Assembly (NCBI RefSeq): GCF_902686445.1
Contig: NC_062220.1
Location: 111,214,643 to 111,278,642 of the forward strand
Origin: Sciurus carolinensis
Lineage: Eukaryota > Chordata > Mammalia > Rodentia > Sciuridae
Reading direction: 5' to 3'
DNA: 64,000 nucleotides
Shown: positions 1-13,185 of the stretch, one piece after another
Layout: each line of letters opens with the position of its first letter
How positions within the stretch are numbered: position 1 is the first letter of the stretch
Translations under genes and position numbers: made by a program
Notes under the pieces: model-generated
What the model was told of the DNA's origin: nothing
The model's database searches: none
The model's input: only the letters and a program-made list of their open reading frames with translations

Positions 1-1770
1 AGTTTAACACACTGGTCCTGCCCCCTGGAAGACAACTATTTACTCACGTACCAAATAACCTTCTAGAGAATTGAATAGCAAAAAGCATAGATGCAATTGA
101 TCTGGATATTATGTTGGTTGTGGTATAACACAAATAAGAATCATGAAATACAGAAAACAAATTACCTATAATCACGATATAAAAGTACTACAGATTCTTA
201 TGAATGTTTGACTGAATGACATTTTAAAAAATATATCCTGAAATATTTATCATTACCTCAAACTTGAGCATGAAAATAACCTATATTTCTGCTACTTTCT
301 TGTTTCCTTATAGAATTCAATCTGTTTTATATCTCCAAACTTCCTCTTTATCTTTCTATGTTTATTCACATGAAAATGTTTCATTAAACTCAACACAGAT
401 ATGCACAGCATTTGTATACATAATCACTCTTGCACATCTCATTAACTTACTCCTATTGTAAAAGTACAAGCACCCTTTAAATGAATATGCATTTGATGTA
501 TATAGCCAGTATTGCCTGCATAATTAGTCCAACCCATTGCAAAGTGAAAATCAACTCCCCTGCAAACTCCCTTCTTGATATTCTCAGTATCCAAATAGTG
601 GTGGGTGAAAGGCCATTGTGGGTATCGTTCATTAAATGTACCATAGCTCTGTTAGCCTAGAATGGATATTCACTGCCTTTGTCCAGCCCAGAAATGCCCT
701 CAACCTTCCTGAGTTCAAGTACTCATGGGCAGTGGGGGAGAGGGGGGATCGCAAAATATGCATGTCAGTTGCTCATATCTCTAAAACTTTCTGATAACTT
801 CTCTAGGTGGAGGGCAGCAGTGGCCACAGAGCAGGGGCAGGACAGGGACAGGGACAACCAGACTTTATGGGGATATGTAGCTGGGAAGAGGAGGCAGGGA
901 GGTCATGAGAGTTTAGACTACATGTAAGTTGAGGCACCGAAACACTTGTACATGCACCTTTGTTCTGTCAGCGTTGAGTTACAAAACACACGTTTATAGA
1001 TAAAATTACAAGGATTTCAGAACAGTGACCGCAGAACAACAAACCCCTAGCTTGGGGCCCGAGGTGACAATATCAGTGGCAACCTATGAAACAGGTCGAG
1101 ATTATGGCCTCCATTATCTCAGAAGTGTGAGCATGCCCTCAAAGACGATCCCTAGAGCATGGGGATCGCAGTCCAATTATGAAGATCTCGGGAAGGTCTT
1201 ACTTCAAGCCTAAGTACATGCTTGCTCTGATTCCCACTAAAGCCATCAGACAGGCTCCGGCTTGCAGGGGAACTAATTTAATATAAGTCAACAACAGAAA
1301 CTGACACCATTTCTCCATACATACAGAATAAGATTGCACTCTTACCTCTGGCAAAATGCAGTACAGAATTTTGAATAATATAAGTGGTTCTCCACTTTTC
1401 TAAGTACCTCCAAATCATTCACAATATAACACAATTTTGTGAAACACTATGGAGTTTGACAGCTAAAGAATTGCCTCTACGTTATTCCTCCACTGGTATT
1501 GTCCAGCCTGTAATTTGGGGAACTCACGTTCTCCTGAAGAATAACATTATATATCTAGACATTTTGATTATTAGAACATACTTCAATGTATCCAAATGAA
1601 TCTTTTCCTGTATAAATTTTTGCTTTCTGATCCTCAGTCTGCCCTGCAAAACTCTAGTGCAAATTTAATTAATTTTGCTATGAAAGCCATTTAAAGAAAA
1701 TTAAAATATCTTCTTTAGATTAACGTATTTTGTATTTACTAGCTGCGAGAAAATTAATTAATTCATTTTA
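1..1770. other. Intergenic sequence, no gene seen
   Basis: A/T-rich sequence with no exon-like or RNA-like structure that I recognise. The open frames here are 60-80 codons, unlike any family I know, and look like chance. A less A/T-rich patch lies at about 680-1,260. Confidence 0.6.
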
Positions 1771-1774
1771 TTAA

Positions 1775-3110
1775 CAATTATTGAGTGTCTCCTCTGTCAC
1801 TTTGTAAGGATACAAATGATATACAAAAGAGGCATTGTTGCTGCTCTCAGAGAAACTGCAACTTTGTTGGTTAAACAGATAATTCTTCAAATGAAAAATT
1901 GAGATAAATAGGTTGGGGTGGGCTACCTGGTGCTATGGAAACACAAAACATTCCTGACATCCTAGATAAAAATGTCTGGCTAAGAGCAAGGATTTTGAGA
2001 TGAGGTCTTAGAGATGGAATTATCCTAGATAGATGGAACGGTATATAATAAATTCCAAAAACAAATGAAAATATGATGCACCTGACAACTACAACTGATA
2101 TATTTGTTTATCTGGGAAATTGATGCAATGAAAAATGTGAGGGGGCAAAATCCAGAAATGAAATTCTGCTGGACTGTATAGACCATTATAAACCATTGCA
2201 ACAATTCTGAATTTGACTTGCAGGTTAAAGAAGTCATTTAATGATTAAAAGTTATTGGCTTATGTTTCAGTTAAAGGTTGATCATTCTAGATTCATTAAG
2301 AACCAAGGCAGAAGGAGAATATATTGGAGGTGATGAGATCAGTGGGTAATTATGCTGAAAGAATTTAGGTAAGAGGTGCTGGAACCTATTTTAAGACAAA
2401 ATCTGGAGGGGAACAAATAAGGTGGGTGGATATAAGTATTTTTAAAATGGAGAAATTGCAAGGCATGTTTTTTAATTGTAAAAAATGGAAGGGAAAGTTA
2501 ATGTTCTGATGCTTAGATTTTGCAAACTTGTTAATGGAAATCCATTTTTTTTTTTTTTTTTTTTTTTTTTTACTAAAATAAGGAGTTTCTGGAGCATAGA
2601 TTTTAGGGAGAAGGGGAATTCAGTTTCCGACAGGTTGAAGCAGGTGATTCATCCAAGTAGGAAAGTCTAAAAGGCAGTTCTAATATGTAGATCAGAGGGT
2701 CCATGCGCAGAGTGTCAGTGGATGTGTGTTGAGATAGCAATATTGATAGAAGGTAACTGAAGCTAAGGACATGGGGAAGACTGCTTGAAGGAGCGAGATA
2801 AAAAGAGGTCATGTGGCAGAGAGTGCTGTGACCACAGACCTTAAGGAGAAGCTGAAGCAGTGGTGGAAATGGCCCTGAGAAGTAAAAGCAGAGGGGGAGT
2901 GGGACATGTCACTACAAGCGTGATGCAGAAGATCTGTGGTTCCAGTCAGAACCAGAAGAGAGCAGCAGGGCAGAAAGAAACAGGGAAAAACACACTGTAC
3001 GCAATAGTATAACTTTGTAGGCCTTTACTGAGAAATCTCTTTTCTTCGCAATGAAATTAAGGTCATTTGCTAAGACGAGAGGAGAAAAATTGAATTTGAG
3101 GAACAAAAAC
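1775..3110 (-). mobile_element. Probable antisense L2 (LINE-2) remnant, poly-T interrupted
   Basis: On the + strand the text follows the reverse complement of L2 as I remember it. It opens with a 'ttattgagtgtctcct' type start near 1,777, then a 'gtgctatggaaa' phrase near 1,930. A 'gcagttctaatatgtagatc' phrase sits near 2,674 and a 'gaaccagaagagagcagc' phrase near 2,950. The match is patchy and strongly diverged. A pure T run (2,545-2,571) interrupts it. L2 is an extinct CR1-like LINE, so no coding capacity is expected. This needs a repeat-library alignment. Confidence 0.45.
2545..2571. repeat. Poly-T homopolymer
   Basis: Uninterrupted T run of about 27 bases between the two halves of the probable L2 remnant. 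It may be the tail of a lost antisense retroelement, but no SINE body is attached. Confidence 0.9.
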
Positions 3111-3385
3111 ATGTAAAACCGTTTCTGTGGAGAATGAGAAGACTATCTGCAAATCGAAGTCACTGAGTTAGCAGGGTAGCCTCGACAAAATTGTCATCAT
3201 GACTTTACAATGGCATATATCTAGGCTTTTGAATGAATTCTTCAAGGACATTCAGTAGCAGAGCTTGAAGAATACAGTCCTATCTACCAGAATGCAAGCA
3301 TTCTGCTGGGAAGTGACCAAAAGTCTAAAGTCACAGGAAAGACTGATGATCCAGGACTTTGGAATCTTCATGATAATAGTCTAAT

Positions 3386-3478
3386 TATATATATATATAT
3401 ATATATATAATTATATATATATCCTACTTATTTCATATATATATTTCATATATATCCTACTTAATTAATTTTTATATA
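3386..3478. repeat. (TA)n-rich microsatellite
   Basis: Long alternating TA tract with two interruptions containing 'cctactta' and 'tttcatatatat', so partly a higher-order repeat. Confidence 0.9.
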
Positions 3479-3479
3479 T

Positions 3480-4555
3480 ATGAAGAAATAAATAATATGA
3501 GTAGCACTGGAGAATCTATTGATTTTATTTGAGAAGAAGAAAGGTTCTTGTTGATAAGATGTATAGGCACAGTAGCAAGCAATTGAAATGGATTGCACAG
3601 CGTCACTGGTAATGAGGGTGCTAGGGTTTGAGAGGAAATTGGTTCTTGAGAATGAAACAGGATCTATTCTACAGACATTCACCAAGCAAGTGATCAAGCA
3701 ATGTAGCAATCTGATCTGATTTTCTTGTTAACAGGATCCCTCTGGCTTTTGTGCTGAGAATATATTGAAATAGGTAAGCAAAGAGAAAGATAAATTCTCC
3801 AGTTGAGAGGTTAATCTTTACTAGAATAAGGAATATTCAGCCATAATAACAAGAAAGAAACTGGAGTTTCTGGGCAAGTATCCAGGAAATCATCAAGGAC
3901 ATCACTTTCCCTATGATGTCAATAGTAAGGGTGGGGGAAACAGAGGGAAGTAGTGCTATAGGTTAGAGACAAATAGGTAAGAGATGAAGTATTAAGGAAG
4001 GAGTGAATAGGAAAAGACAGCACAATTGTTAGACAGAAGTCAGCACCTTGATTGTAAATTTGAAAAGACACCTTTCAGCAATGTTAAGCACTTTACTCTA
4101 GTCACATTAGCTTCCAGGGTATAAAATGTAAGGTGGTAAAAATTAGGAATTTAAGTAGAGTTTTTATTGCCCTAGCAAAGAGTAAAGATAGTGTTGGTTA
4201 TGGATGAAGGAAGTGGGATAAGGATAAAACATTTAATTTAATCTTGATAAATGAAATGAAACATGTAAAATAAATAAGGTGGTTGTTAATAAATGGTGGC
4301 AAGATCGGTGCTTTGAAGATTGCTTGGAGCTGGATTTGGTATGGTTGTGGTATGCAAGGAGGGGTAGGAAAAGATAGAAGTCAGTTGGAGTCAAGTTCAA
4401 ATTTAGAAATAATATTCTGGGGGAGTTGAATAGGTAATGATAAAGTCCGAGGGCATAACTTTGGGATGACTTGCTAAGGTTGGCAGGAGGGCATTCATTG
4501 GACAAAATGAGTTGAAGGCCCGAGAGGAGGGATTTCAAAAACCAAATTGGTGAAA
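3480..4555. other. Intergenic sequence, possibly old repeat
   Basis: Purine-rich on the + strand and vaguely like the antisense L2 sequence upstream, but no part is convincing enough to assign. No gene seen. Confidence 0.4.
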
Positions 4556-4770
4556 CCATTCTGAAAAGCAGTATGCAGATTGTTCAGAAAATTGGCACGG
4601 AACCACCATTTGACCCAGTTTTCCCACTCCTTGGTATATATCCAAAGGACTTAAAATCAGCATAATACAGTGACACAGCCGCGTTAATATTTGTAGCAGT
4701 CAATTCACATAGCTAAGCTGTGGAACCAACCTAGGGGCGCTTCAACAGATAAATGGATAAAGAAAATGTG

Positions 4771-4814
<44 letters not shown>

Positions 4815-5200
4815 ACACAATGGAATACACATACACAATGGAATATTGCTCAGCCATAAAAGAGAAAAATTTTATGACATTGCTGGTAACATGATTGGAT
4901 TTGGAGACTTCCATGCTGAGTAAAATAAGCCAATCCCAGAAAACCAAAGGCTGGAACTTCTCTCTGATATGCAGATACTAACACACAATGGGGGAGGGGC
5001 AGATTCAGTGGTTTAGAGGAAGCGGAGTGAAGGGAAGGGCTTGGGTATGGAAATAGGAAAAACAGTAGAATGAATTGGACATAACTTTCCTATGTTCATA
5101 TATGAAACTTCACATTAGAATAAGTTATACTCCATGTATGTATAATGTGTCAAAATGCACTCTATTATCATGCATATCTAAAAAGAAAACATAAAAAACA
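4556..5200 (+). mobile_element. L1 fragment: ORF2 3' end and 3' UTR
   Basis: Diverged copy of the L1 end. The text around 4,575-4,760 parallels the C-terminal ORF2 of the young L1 at 28,395-28,600 (an 'accaccatttgacccag' phrase, 'ccaaaggacttaaaatcagc', 'tggaaccaacctag'). The 3' UTR phrase 'caaaatgcactctattatca' lies near 5,150. The reading frame is destroyed. A CA microsatellite has expanded inside it at 4,773-4,819. Confidence 0.85.
4773..4819. repeat. (CA)n microsatellite inside L1
   Basis: About 18 CA units, a single T interruption, then a few more. It sits where other copies read 'tatatatacaatggaa', so it grew from the L1 sequence. Confidence 0.95.
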
Positions 5201-5936
5201 AATTTTAAAAAGCTTGTCTATATGAATATGTAAATGATGAATTAAGAATTGTGATTATCATGCTTTTAGCGTGAGTGAACTGTAAGAGTAAACAAGTCAC
5301 ATAATAATGTGAAAATCTTGGGACATTCAGGCGTGAGTCTAGATTTCATAAGATATATATTGTTGAATTCCGAATTTGGTTTCAAATGAGGTACTTTGGC
5401 TAAATTTACACACTTTCTAACCTGAAGCAGTTTTCTCATTTACCGAGAACCCTGAGAGTGAAATAACAGTGGACTCTGTAAATTCAGGATGCTAATCAGA
5501 TCCGACTGGCTATTGATTGTGAGTTACTGCTGTGCAATGAAAGTGCATGATTACACAAAGAGAGTAGGTGCTTGTATCACTCTGAATTTCTTTCTGCTTC
5601 AAAGACTATAAATTAATTGTGTCTGATTAACTGGGCAATCCATTACATGAATTATTACCAGCTGAAACTATGTTTCCAGAGGTCAGCTTCAAATTAGCTA
5701 CAGAATGCTACATGCATTTTGTCTCATCAGTGAAAGGGACATTCTAGGATGAAATAGCTCTGAGCTTGGCCCAGCTTAAAAAGGAAGTAAAAGTTTTACT
5801 GCAGTTCTGCTGTTCTTAAAATAGTGCTGTGTTTTAAGATTTTTAATTTAAAACTTTTGAAATTAACCGACAAATCAAATTGATCCAATAGTTTCCACAT
5901 ATTGAAGATTGTGAAAGGTTTAAAATATATGAGTCA
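5201..5936. other. Intergenic sequence with possible antisense MIR
   Basis: Unique-looking sequence. At about 5,400-5,450 the phrase 'ctaacctgaagcagttttct' resembles the core of an antisense MIR SINE, weakly. No gene seen. Confidence 0.45.
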
Positions 5937-6022
5937 GGGGCTGGGGATGTAACTCAGTATATCAGATAAAGTTCAGACCTGTGAGATCTTTGGTTCAATC
6001 TCCAGTGCTGCCCAAAATGGAA
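5937..6022 (+). mobile_element. ID SINE
   Basis: tRNA-Ala-derived ID element beginning 'ggggctggggatgtaactca', with a degenerate A box and a B-box-like 'ggttcaatctccag', followed by an A-rich tail. Diverged. Confidence 0.85.
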
Positions 6023-6372
6023 AAACAAAGAATAAAAGTAAATAATAAATATAGATTCAGAACACTAACTTCTTATCCAGAAATATTAATGAAACATTGT
6101 GTCAAAGGAATAAAATTACTATAAATATTTATGGTCAATTCAATTTATTTAATATTTTTCAGATTTAAATCTAATGTTGAATCAACATAGAAAAGTTGTA
6201 AAGATTAAAAAATCCTTCTGAAACTTTTGTATGATCACTCAGGATAATTTAACTTATATTTCAAATGCATTTTCCTGGTAGTTTTCAGTGTTGTTATTGA
6301 ATAAAGTGCATGTGTTCTGTGTAACTGTAAAAGTGATATCAGCAGAAAATTGCATCATTAAAATAGCTCAAG

Positions 6373-6486
6373 AGGGCTTGGGATGTATCTCAAACGGTAG
6401 GACACATGCTTAGCATGTATGAGACCCTGGGTTTTCATACTGTAAAAAATTAAATTAAAATTAAAAAATAAATAATAAAATAAAAT
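6373..6486 (+). mobile_element. ID SINE with long A-rich tail
   Basis: Starts 'agggcttgggatgtatctca', includes 'catgcttagcatgtatgaga' and a 'ccctgggttttcatact' end, then an AAAT-type tail to about 6,486. The original 'ggggctgg' start is altered. Confidence 0.8.
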
Positions 6487-6811
6487 ATTACTTAGCCATA
6501 AAAAAGAATAATATCAGAGTAATCCTGAAAAGTCAGTGAAATGTATATTAAGATGTATAAATTAAAACTTTGATGCTGACACAAAATAAATAGATCAGTA
6601 GAATGTAAGAGATTATCCATAAAAAAATCCAAAAGGTATGGGGCATTTATAAATGAATTTATTTTAAATAAGTAGAGCATTAGCAAAATATTTTTAGAAA
6701 ATATCTCAGATTCATTTCTTATATCAAAATTAATTCCACAGGAAAAAAGTTGAAATGTTAACATGAAATTCTAAAAATAATTCAGTATAATATTTTAATA
6801 TTTTGGACACT
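6487..6811. other. Intergenic A/T-rich sequence
   Basis: The first bases ('cttagccataaaaaagaat') look like a scrap of L1 ORF2 3' end. The rest is unassigned. Confidence 0.4.
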
Positions 6812-6994
6812 GGTTAGGCATGGAGGCACATGCCCATAGTTCCTATAGCTTGGGAGGTTGAGGCAGGAGGATTTTGAATTCAAAGCCAGCTTCAGCAATT
6901 TCAAGGCCCTGACTCTAAATAAATATTAAAAAGGGTTGGGCATGTGATTCAGGGGTAAAGAACCCTTGAGTTCAATCATGTACCCCCTGAAACA
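6812..6994 (+). mobile_element. B1-dID SINE
   Basis: Composite SINE. The 7SL-derived half has 'ggcatggaggcacatgccca' and 'gaggttgaggcaggaggatt'. The ID half ('gggttgggcatgtgattcag', then 'gagttcaatcatgtacc') follows a short A-rich linker. This dimer is typical of squirrel-like rodents. Confidence 0.85.
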
Positions 6995-7004
6995 ATGTAT
7001 ATTA

Positions 7005-7070
7005 CATATAGTCATATAGTTATATATACATATATTCTTTATATATATGTATTTCATATATATATATATG
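7005..7070. repeat. TA-rich simple repeat
   Basis: Imperfect TATA/CATATA tract with dyad symmetry around 'tatatatgtatttcatatat'. Confidence 0.85.
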
Positions 7071-7189
7071 AAATTATCGAAACATGACACAAGACCTAAA
7101 CTTTGAAGAGAATGTTTAGGAGTAATTTTTATTTATTATTACCGACTACATTTTAAAAATCGTTTATAATCAAAAAGTTTAAAAAATAA

Positions 7190-7935
7190 ATCAGCATACT
7201 ACAGTGACACAGACACATCTATGTTTATAGCAGCTCAATTCACAATAACTAGATTGTGGAACCATCCTAGATGCCCTTCAATAGATGAATGGATAAAGGA
7301 ACTGCAGTATATATACACAATGGAATATACTCAACCACAAAAAAAGAATAAAATTTTGGCATTTGTAGGTAAATGGATGGATTTAGAGAATATTAAGCTA
7401 AGTAAATAAGCCAAAAGTTAAAAGTTTTCTCAGATAAGTGGATTTCAATACATAATGTGGGTGAAAGGAGGGAGTAAAGGGAGAATGGAGGGAACATTGG
7501 ACTGTGTAGAGGGAAATGAGAGGGGGGACAGGAGGAAGGAAAGATGGTGGAATAGACAAAGATCATTGCCTAATGTACATTATGATTACACGAATGGTGT
7601 GACTCTACATTGTGTACAACCAGGGAAATGAAAAGTTGTACTCCATTTGTGTACAATGAATCAAAATGCATTCCAACTTTAGATTATGTAGAAGGGAATG
7701 AGAGGGTGGGGGTATAAAATGGTGGAATGAGACAGACATCATTACCCTATGTACATGTATGATTACACAAATGATATAAATCTACATCTACAACCATAGA
7801 AATGAAATGAGGTACCCCATTTGTGTATAATGAATCAAAATGCAGTCTGTAAAAAATTAAAAGATAAATAAAAAGAATACATTCTGCTGTCATGCATAAC
7901 TAAATAGAACAAATGATAAAAAAATAAAAAAAGAT
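7190..7935 (+). mobile_element. L1 fragment: ORF2 3' end and 3' UTR, internally duplicated
   Basis: The opening part encodes a recognisable ORF2 C-terminus (frame from 7,221: [20 protein letters not shown], then DEWIKELQYIYTMEY), parallel to the young L1 near 28,510. It then enters the 3' UTR, where a ~177-bp unit occurs twice (7,496-7,672 and 7,673-7,848). It ends with 'cattctgctgtcatgcataa' and an A-rich tail. 5'-truncated and inactive. Confidence 0.9.
7496..7848 (+). repeat. Tandem duplication of an L1 3' UTR unit (2 x ~177 bp)
   Basis: Both units contain 'tgagagg', 'atggtggaat', 'tgattaca', 'ccatttgtgta' and 'aatgaatcaaaatgca' in the same order. The L1 fragment at 20,305-20,950 carries the unit once. 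Confidence 0.85.
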
Positions 7936-8385
7936 GTTAAAAAAAATCCAAAACAAAGAAATAGCTCTGAATATACTTTTTATAATTCTAGGAAATGACT
8001 AATTTCTATTCTACAAAAGTTGTTCATATGACACAATAATTTAAAAATACAATTGAAAATTACACCAAATATAAATATAATAACATATAATATTAACAGT
8101 AATAATTAAATACATATAAATTTAAAAAGGACAGTAGATTAATCAGTTTGGCAAAGTATCTTAGGAAGATCGTATATAGTACCAATCAGTAAGAGTATTT
8201 GAAAGTTGTAATCTCATTATACAGTGGTATGAATTGAAGGTCTCTTTAGAAATCAAGTTAATGCTGTGTATCATAACATTTGACCAAGTAACTCCAATTG
8301 TAATAATATATGTGGCTGATAGGAATGCTCAGTTATGTATATGAAAAGGTGTTATTGCATAATTATTACATATGATTAAACTGAA
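7936..8385. other. Intergenic A/T-rich sequence
   Basis: Possibly very old L1 sequence ('ataacatttgaccaagtaac' near 8,272 resembles an L1 ORF2 phrase) but too diverged to assign. Confidence 0.4.
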
Positions 8386-8475
8386 TGTATATCAAATAAT
8401 GAAAATTACAATTAATAAATGCATTCTACTGTCATGTATAACTAATTAAAACAAATTAAAATTTTTGTTAAAAAT
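8386..8475 (+). mobile_element. L1 3'-terminal scrap
   Basis: Contains 'gcattctactgtcatgtata' and 'actaattaaaacaaatt', which match the extreme 3' end of the older L1 copies in this window (compare 7,885-7,920). Confidence 0.75.
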
Positions 8476-8981
8476 TATAAAGAAGATGCTTTATGCATGC
8501 ATGTGTACTAATAACAGAATTCTAAACCATTAAAAATCAGTTATAAATAATATATAGAATATTAAGAATGTTATTATAAAGAGAAAAGATTTATTGAGAA
8601 TAGTATGGGGATTTATATACATGCAAAGTATAGGGTGTTATGATGAACTATGTGGTAATGGTTTAGATTTGGAAATATTGACGTGAATTCATGTTTAACT
8701 AAATAGCAATAATAGGTGCTTATATACAGAAATATTTATAGGTATGTGTCAGTACATAGGCTAGTGCACACACATATATTTCCTTGCTCTGTCAGTAAAG
8801 GGGGCCTAGAAGTTATGAAATCCCAGTAAGAATGAACAAACCCAGTTCTTAGGTCTTAGTACCTAGTATTACTTAATAAATGGAAGTAGGTGTCTTTGAA
8901 GAAATGGTACTCTGGGGGTGAAGAAGAAATATGCAAGACCATCATGGAACATTTTGTTGTGGTCAAAAGGAAAGAAGTTCT

Positions 8982-8982
<1 letters not shown>
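8476..8982. other. Intergenic sequence
   Basis: A/T-rich, no gene or assignable repeat. Confidence 0.5.

Positions 8983-9019
<37 letters not shown>
8983..9019. repeat. (CA)n microsatellite
   Basis: Pure alternating AC run of about 18 units. Frames reading through it give Thr/His or Cys/Val strings and are not genes. Confidence 0.95.
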
Positions 9020-9022
<3 letters not shown>

Positions 9023-9444
9023 GGTGGGCAATGTCGAAAGAACACAATAGTTTAATGGACAAAGCTGAAACAACCTAAGCAAAAACATGAAGAAAAGGAG
9101 CAATGAGTGATTATCAAAATCATTAATAATTCAAAAAAATTGTTCTCTGAACGAAGTGAGGCATAGTTTCCAACTCCCTGAGTATAGATTGTGAGTACTG
9201 ACTTCTTTCTAAAGGTATAATACCAAAAGGTAAATAGTTTGCAATAGAAAAACATATCAAACATTGCCTCAGTCAGGGGCCAAGGTCAACATCATACATG
9301 GAAGTTCCATGACAATCTGTATCCTTGATACAATGTGGTGAATACTGCTCTCAACTTATCACCTTCCTCCCTTAAACACATGATTAAATGTAATAGGATA
9401 TACCCAAATAGAAAAATGTTACTGGGTAAAAATGAAGGAAACAT
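9020..9444. other. Intergenic sequence
   Basis: No gene or repeat recognised. Confidence 0.5.
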
Positions 9445-9664
9445 GACCAGGCGCCATGGTGCATGCCTATAATCCCAGCGACACGGGAGCCTAAGGCAGG
9501 ATGATTCCAAGTTCAAAGCCAGTCTCAGCAACTTGACAAGGTCCTAAGTAACTTAGAGAGATCCTTCTTCAAAATCAAAAATAAAAAGGGCTGGGTATGT
9601 GGCTCAATGGTCAAGCACCCCTGGGTTCAATCCCCAAAAACAAACAAAAAAAAAAAAAAAAAAA
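9445..9664 (+). mobile_element. B1-dID SINE with poly-A
   Basis: B1-like half from 'gaccaggcgccatggtgcat' with 'cctataatcccagcgacac'. The ID half starts 'gggctgggtatgtggctcaa' and ends 'ctgggttcaatccccaaaaa'. The tail is pure A (9,646-9,664). Well preserved. Confidence 0.92.
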
Positions 9665-9703
9665 GAAGAAAATCTTAATAAAGTATGCAGTGCAGTTACG
9701 AAT

Positions 9704-9742
9704 GTATCTATCTATCTATCTATTTATCTATCTATCTACCTA
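9704..9742. repeat. (TATC)n microsatellite
   Basis: Tetranucleotide repeat of about nine units with two variant units (TTTATC, CTAC). It lies just downstream of the SINE tail. Confidence 0.93.
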
Positions 9743-9744
9743 TA

Positions 9745-10009
9745 TTGTAATTTAACAAATAGTAATATAAGCTGTTCATATTAGAGGAAATTGGGTACAA
9801 ATTATATGGAACTCTCTATTCTTGTTTTATAAATATTCTGTGAATATTTGTAAATATAGTTTATTAAATACTTATTCACACATTGATCTTTTACACAGAA
9901 AAATAAAATAGTACCAAATAATAATTGGATAAGCAGAACATGAAATTATGTATATAACAAAAAGTCAATACAACCTGTTTGTCTTATGAAATGGGAATAG
10001 CGAAATAGA
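9745..10009. other. Intergenic sequence
   Basis: A/T-rich, nothing recognised. Confidence 0.5.
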
Positions 10010-10560
10010 AATACTTATACTGAGATTAACCAAGAAAACTAAATAAAGAGAATGAAAAAGGGAAAAGAAAAATCAGTGAAACAATAATAAAAATACAAAA
10101 AACAGACGTTATGATCACAGGCCATCCATATATTTCGTAAATCATAAAAATAAAATGCACTACTTTAAGAAATGTAGAAATTTGGATAAATAGAAAAATT
10201 AAGGAAAAAAACATAGATAATACCCAAGAATGTTCCAAAATTGATCAAAAATACTTGAAATTTCAAGAAGGTGATGACAGGGTAGGATAAATAGGAAGAA
10301 AACCTCATTAGGAACATAAAATCAAATGGTTGAAACATCAAAATCAAAGTAATGAATCTTGAAAAGAACATATAATCTAAATGAAATGACAATCACATCA
10401 ATACCTGACTTCAAAAGAAACGTTGGAAGCAAGAATAAACTGAATAATACCTTTGAAGTCTGGAAAGAAAAAAAGAACAGCTAGCTTAGACTCACTATCC
10501 CTGAACTAAAGTAAACACTGAGAAAAGATAAATGTTTTTCAGAAATGGGACATTTGGCAG
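10010..10560 (+). mobile_element. Old L1M/HAL1-like ORF1 remnant
   Basis: The order of phrases follows the 3' half of an old L1 or HAL1 ORF1. 'aaaatacttgaaatttcaag' is near 10,248 and 'gttggaagcaagaataaact' near 10,422. 'aataatacctttgaagtctgg' lies near 10,443, and 'gactcactatccctgaacta' near 10,489. ORF1p is the L1 RNA-binding chaperone; here the frame is full of stops. HAL1 and L1M cannot be told apart by eye. Confidence 0.55.
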
Positions 10561-11000
10561 GTTGAGACAGAGAGCTTTGTAATGGGGAAAACAAAATGAG
10601 CTTTTGGTTTTCCCAGTTATCTGTTGAGGCCAGTGAGTAGACGCAGCAGCAGAGAACAGCAGTCTCCACAAATTGAAAGAATGGAATCAAGGAGTCCAGG
10701 AAAGTCAAGGCAGCTGGACTTCACAGGGAAAAGGAGCAAAAAAGAGCAAAGGGCCCAGTGACCACGCTTCACAGCAGCCTTCTAGAGAAGGCCCAATGAG
10801 CCTTCAGCATGGAACAGACCAGTGTAGAGGTAGGCTCCCACACCTGGGAAAAAGGACCCCCAATCAAAGACAGAGGGGACACATCTGGGTTTTCACAGAA
10901 ATTATTGATATCTGTTTGCCACTGTGGAAACTTTCATAAATTTAGCCAACTTTGATAGATGATAAGTGCCTTGCCTCAGAGTTGGTGTGAAATTAGCTTT
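10561..11000. other. Intergenic or old-LINE flank
   Basis: Slightly G/C-richer, with an open frame of 88 codons at 10,673-10,939 that resembles no protein I know. It may be the continuation of the old LINE. No gene claimed. Confidence 0.4.
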
Positions 11001-11118
11001 GGGGGCTGGGCTGTGGCTCCGTGGTAGAGTGTTTGCCTGACATGTCTGAGGCACTGGGTTCAATCCTCAGCACCACATAAAAATAAATAAAAAAAGAAGG
11101 TATTGTGTCCATTTACAA
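11001..11118 (+). mobile_element. ID SINE, squirrel-type tail
   Basis: Begins 'gggggctgggctgtggctcc', with 'gcactgggttcaatcctcag' and 'caccacataaaaataaataa'. A 'ggtattgtgtccatttacaac' tail extension follows that I associate with squirrel ID copies. Confidence 0.9.
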
Positions 11119-11164
11119 CATATATATATATATATATTTTAAATATATATATATATATATTTTA
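11119..11164. repeat. (TA)n repeat
   Basis: Two TA tracts separated by 'ttttaaa', directly following the ID tail. Confidence 0.9.
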
Positions 11165-11562
11165 AAAAATTAGTCTTGGATGAGAGTTGTCTCTTGTCCC
11201 AATAAAAATCTCCCAATAGGATAAACCTCCAAGGGTTTGGCAACTGTTGAAAAAAATCAAGTCATTCAGCAGTGGCATGAAATATGATCCAGAATAAATA
11301 GAAAAGTCAATCAGTAGAAGTAGTTGACACAAATGATAGAATAGAAAATGGCTCTAAAATAGTTACTATAATTCAATCAATGCCTCCAAGATGATAAAAA
11401 TTGAGCATCTTAAGATAGAAAAGTATGAAAAATACTCAGATTGTAACTTTTAGAAGGTAAAAGTGTAAAAGCTGAGATGAAGACGAGATTACAGAATTTA
11501 AAAAAGGATCAAACATAAGGACATCATACCAGTGAGCGATGAACACTTTTAAGCTGCCTAAT
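11165..11562. other. Intergenic sequence
   Basis: No gene or repeat recognised. Confidence 0.5.
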
Positions 11563-11563
11563 A

Positions 11564-13075
<1,512 letters not shown>

Positions 13076-13079
13076 TTAA

Positions 13080-13185
13080 GCATATTGAGTCAAGTAGTTT
13101 GTCTAAGTTCAGAGAGGTCCTATTATCAGGGTACATGATTCAAACCAAAGTATCTTGATCATCAGAACCCATATCTTATGATAGA
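13080..13185 (+). mobile_element. Possible MIR SINE tail
   Basis: 'gtagtttgtctaagttcaga', 'gattcaaaccaaagta' and 'agaacccatatctt' follow the order of the MIR 3' half. Weak. Confidence 0.35.

Noticed and set aside
10673..10939. 88-codon frame
   Set aside because: Follows an old LINE ORF1 remnant; hydrophilic, low-complexity and unlike a known protein.
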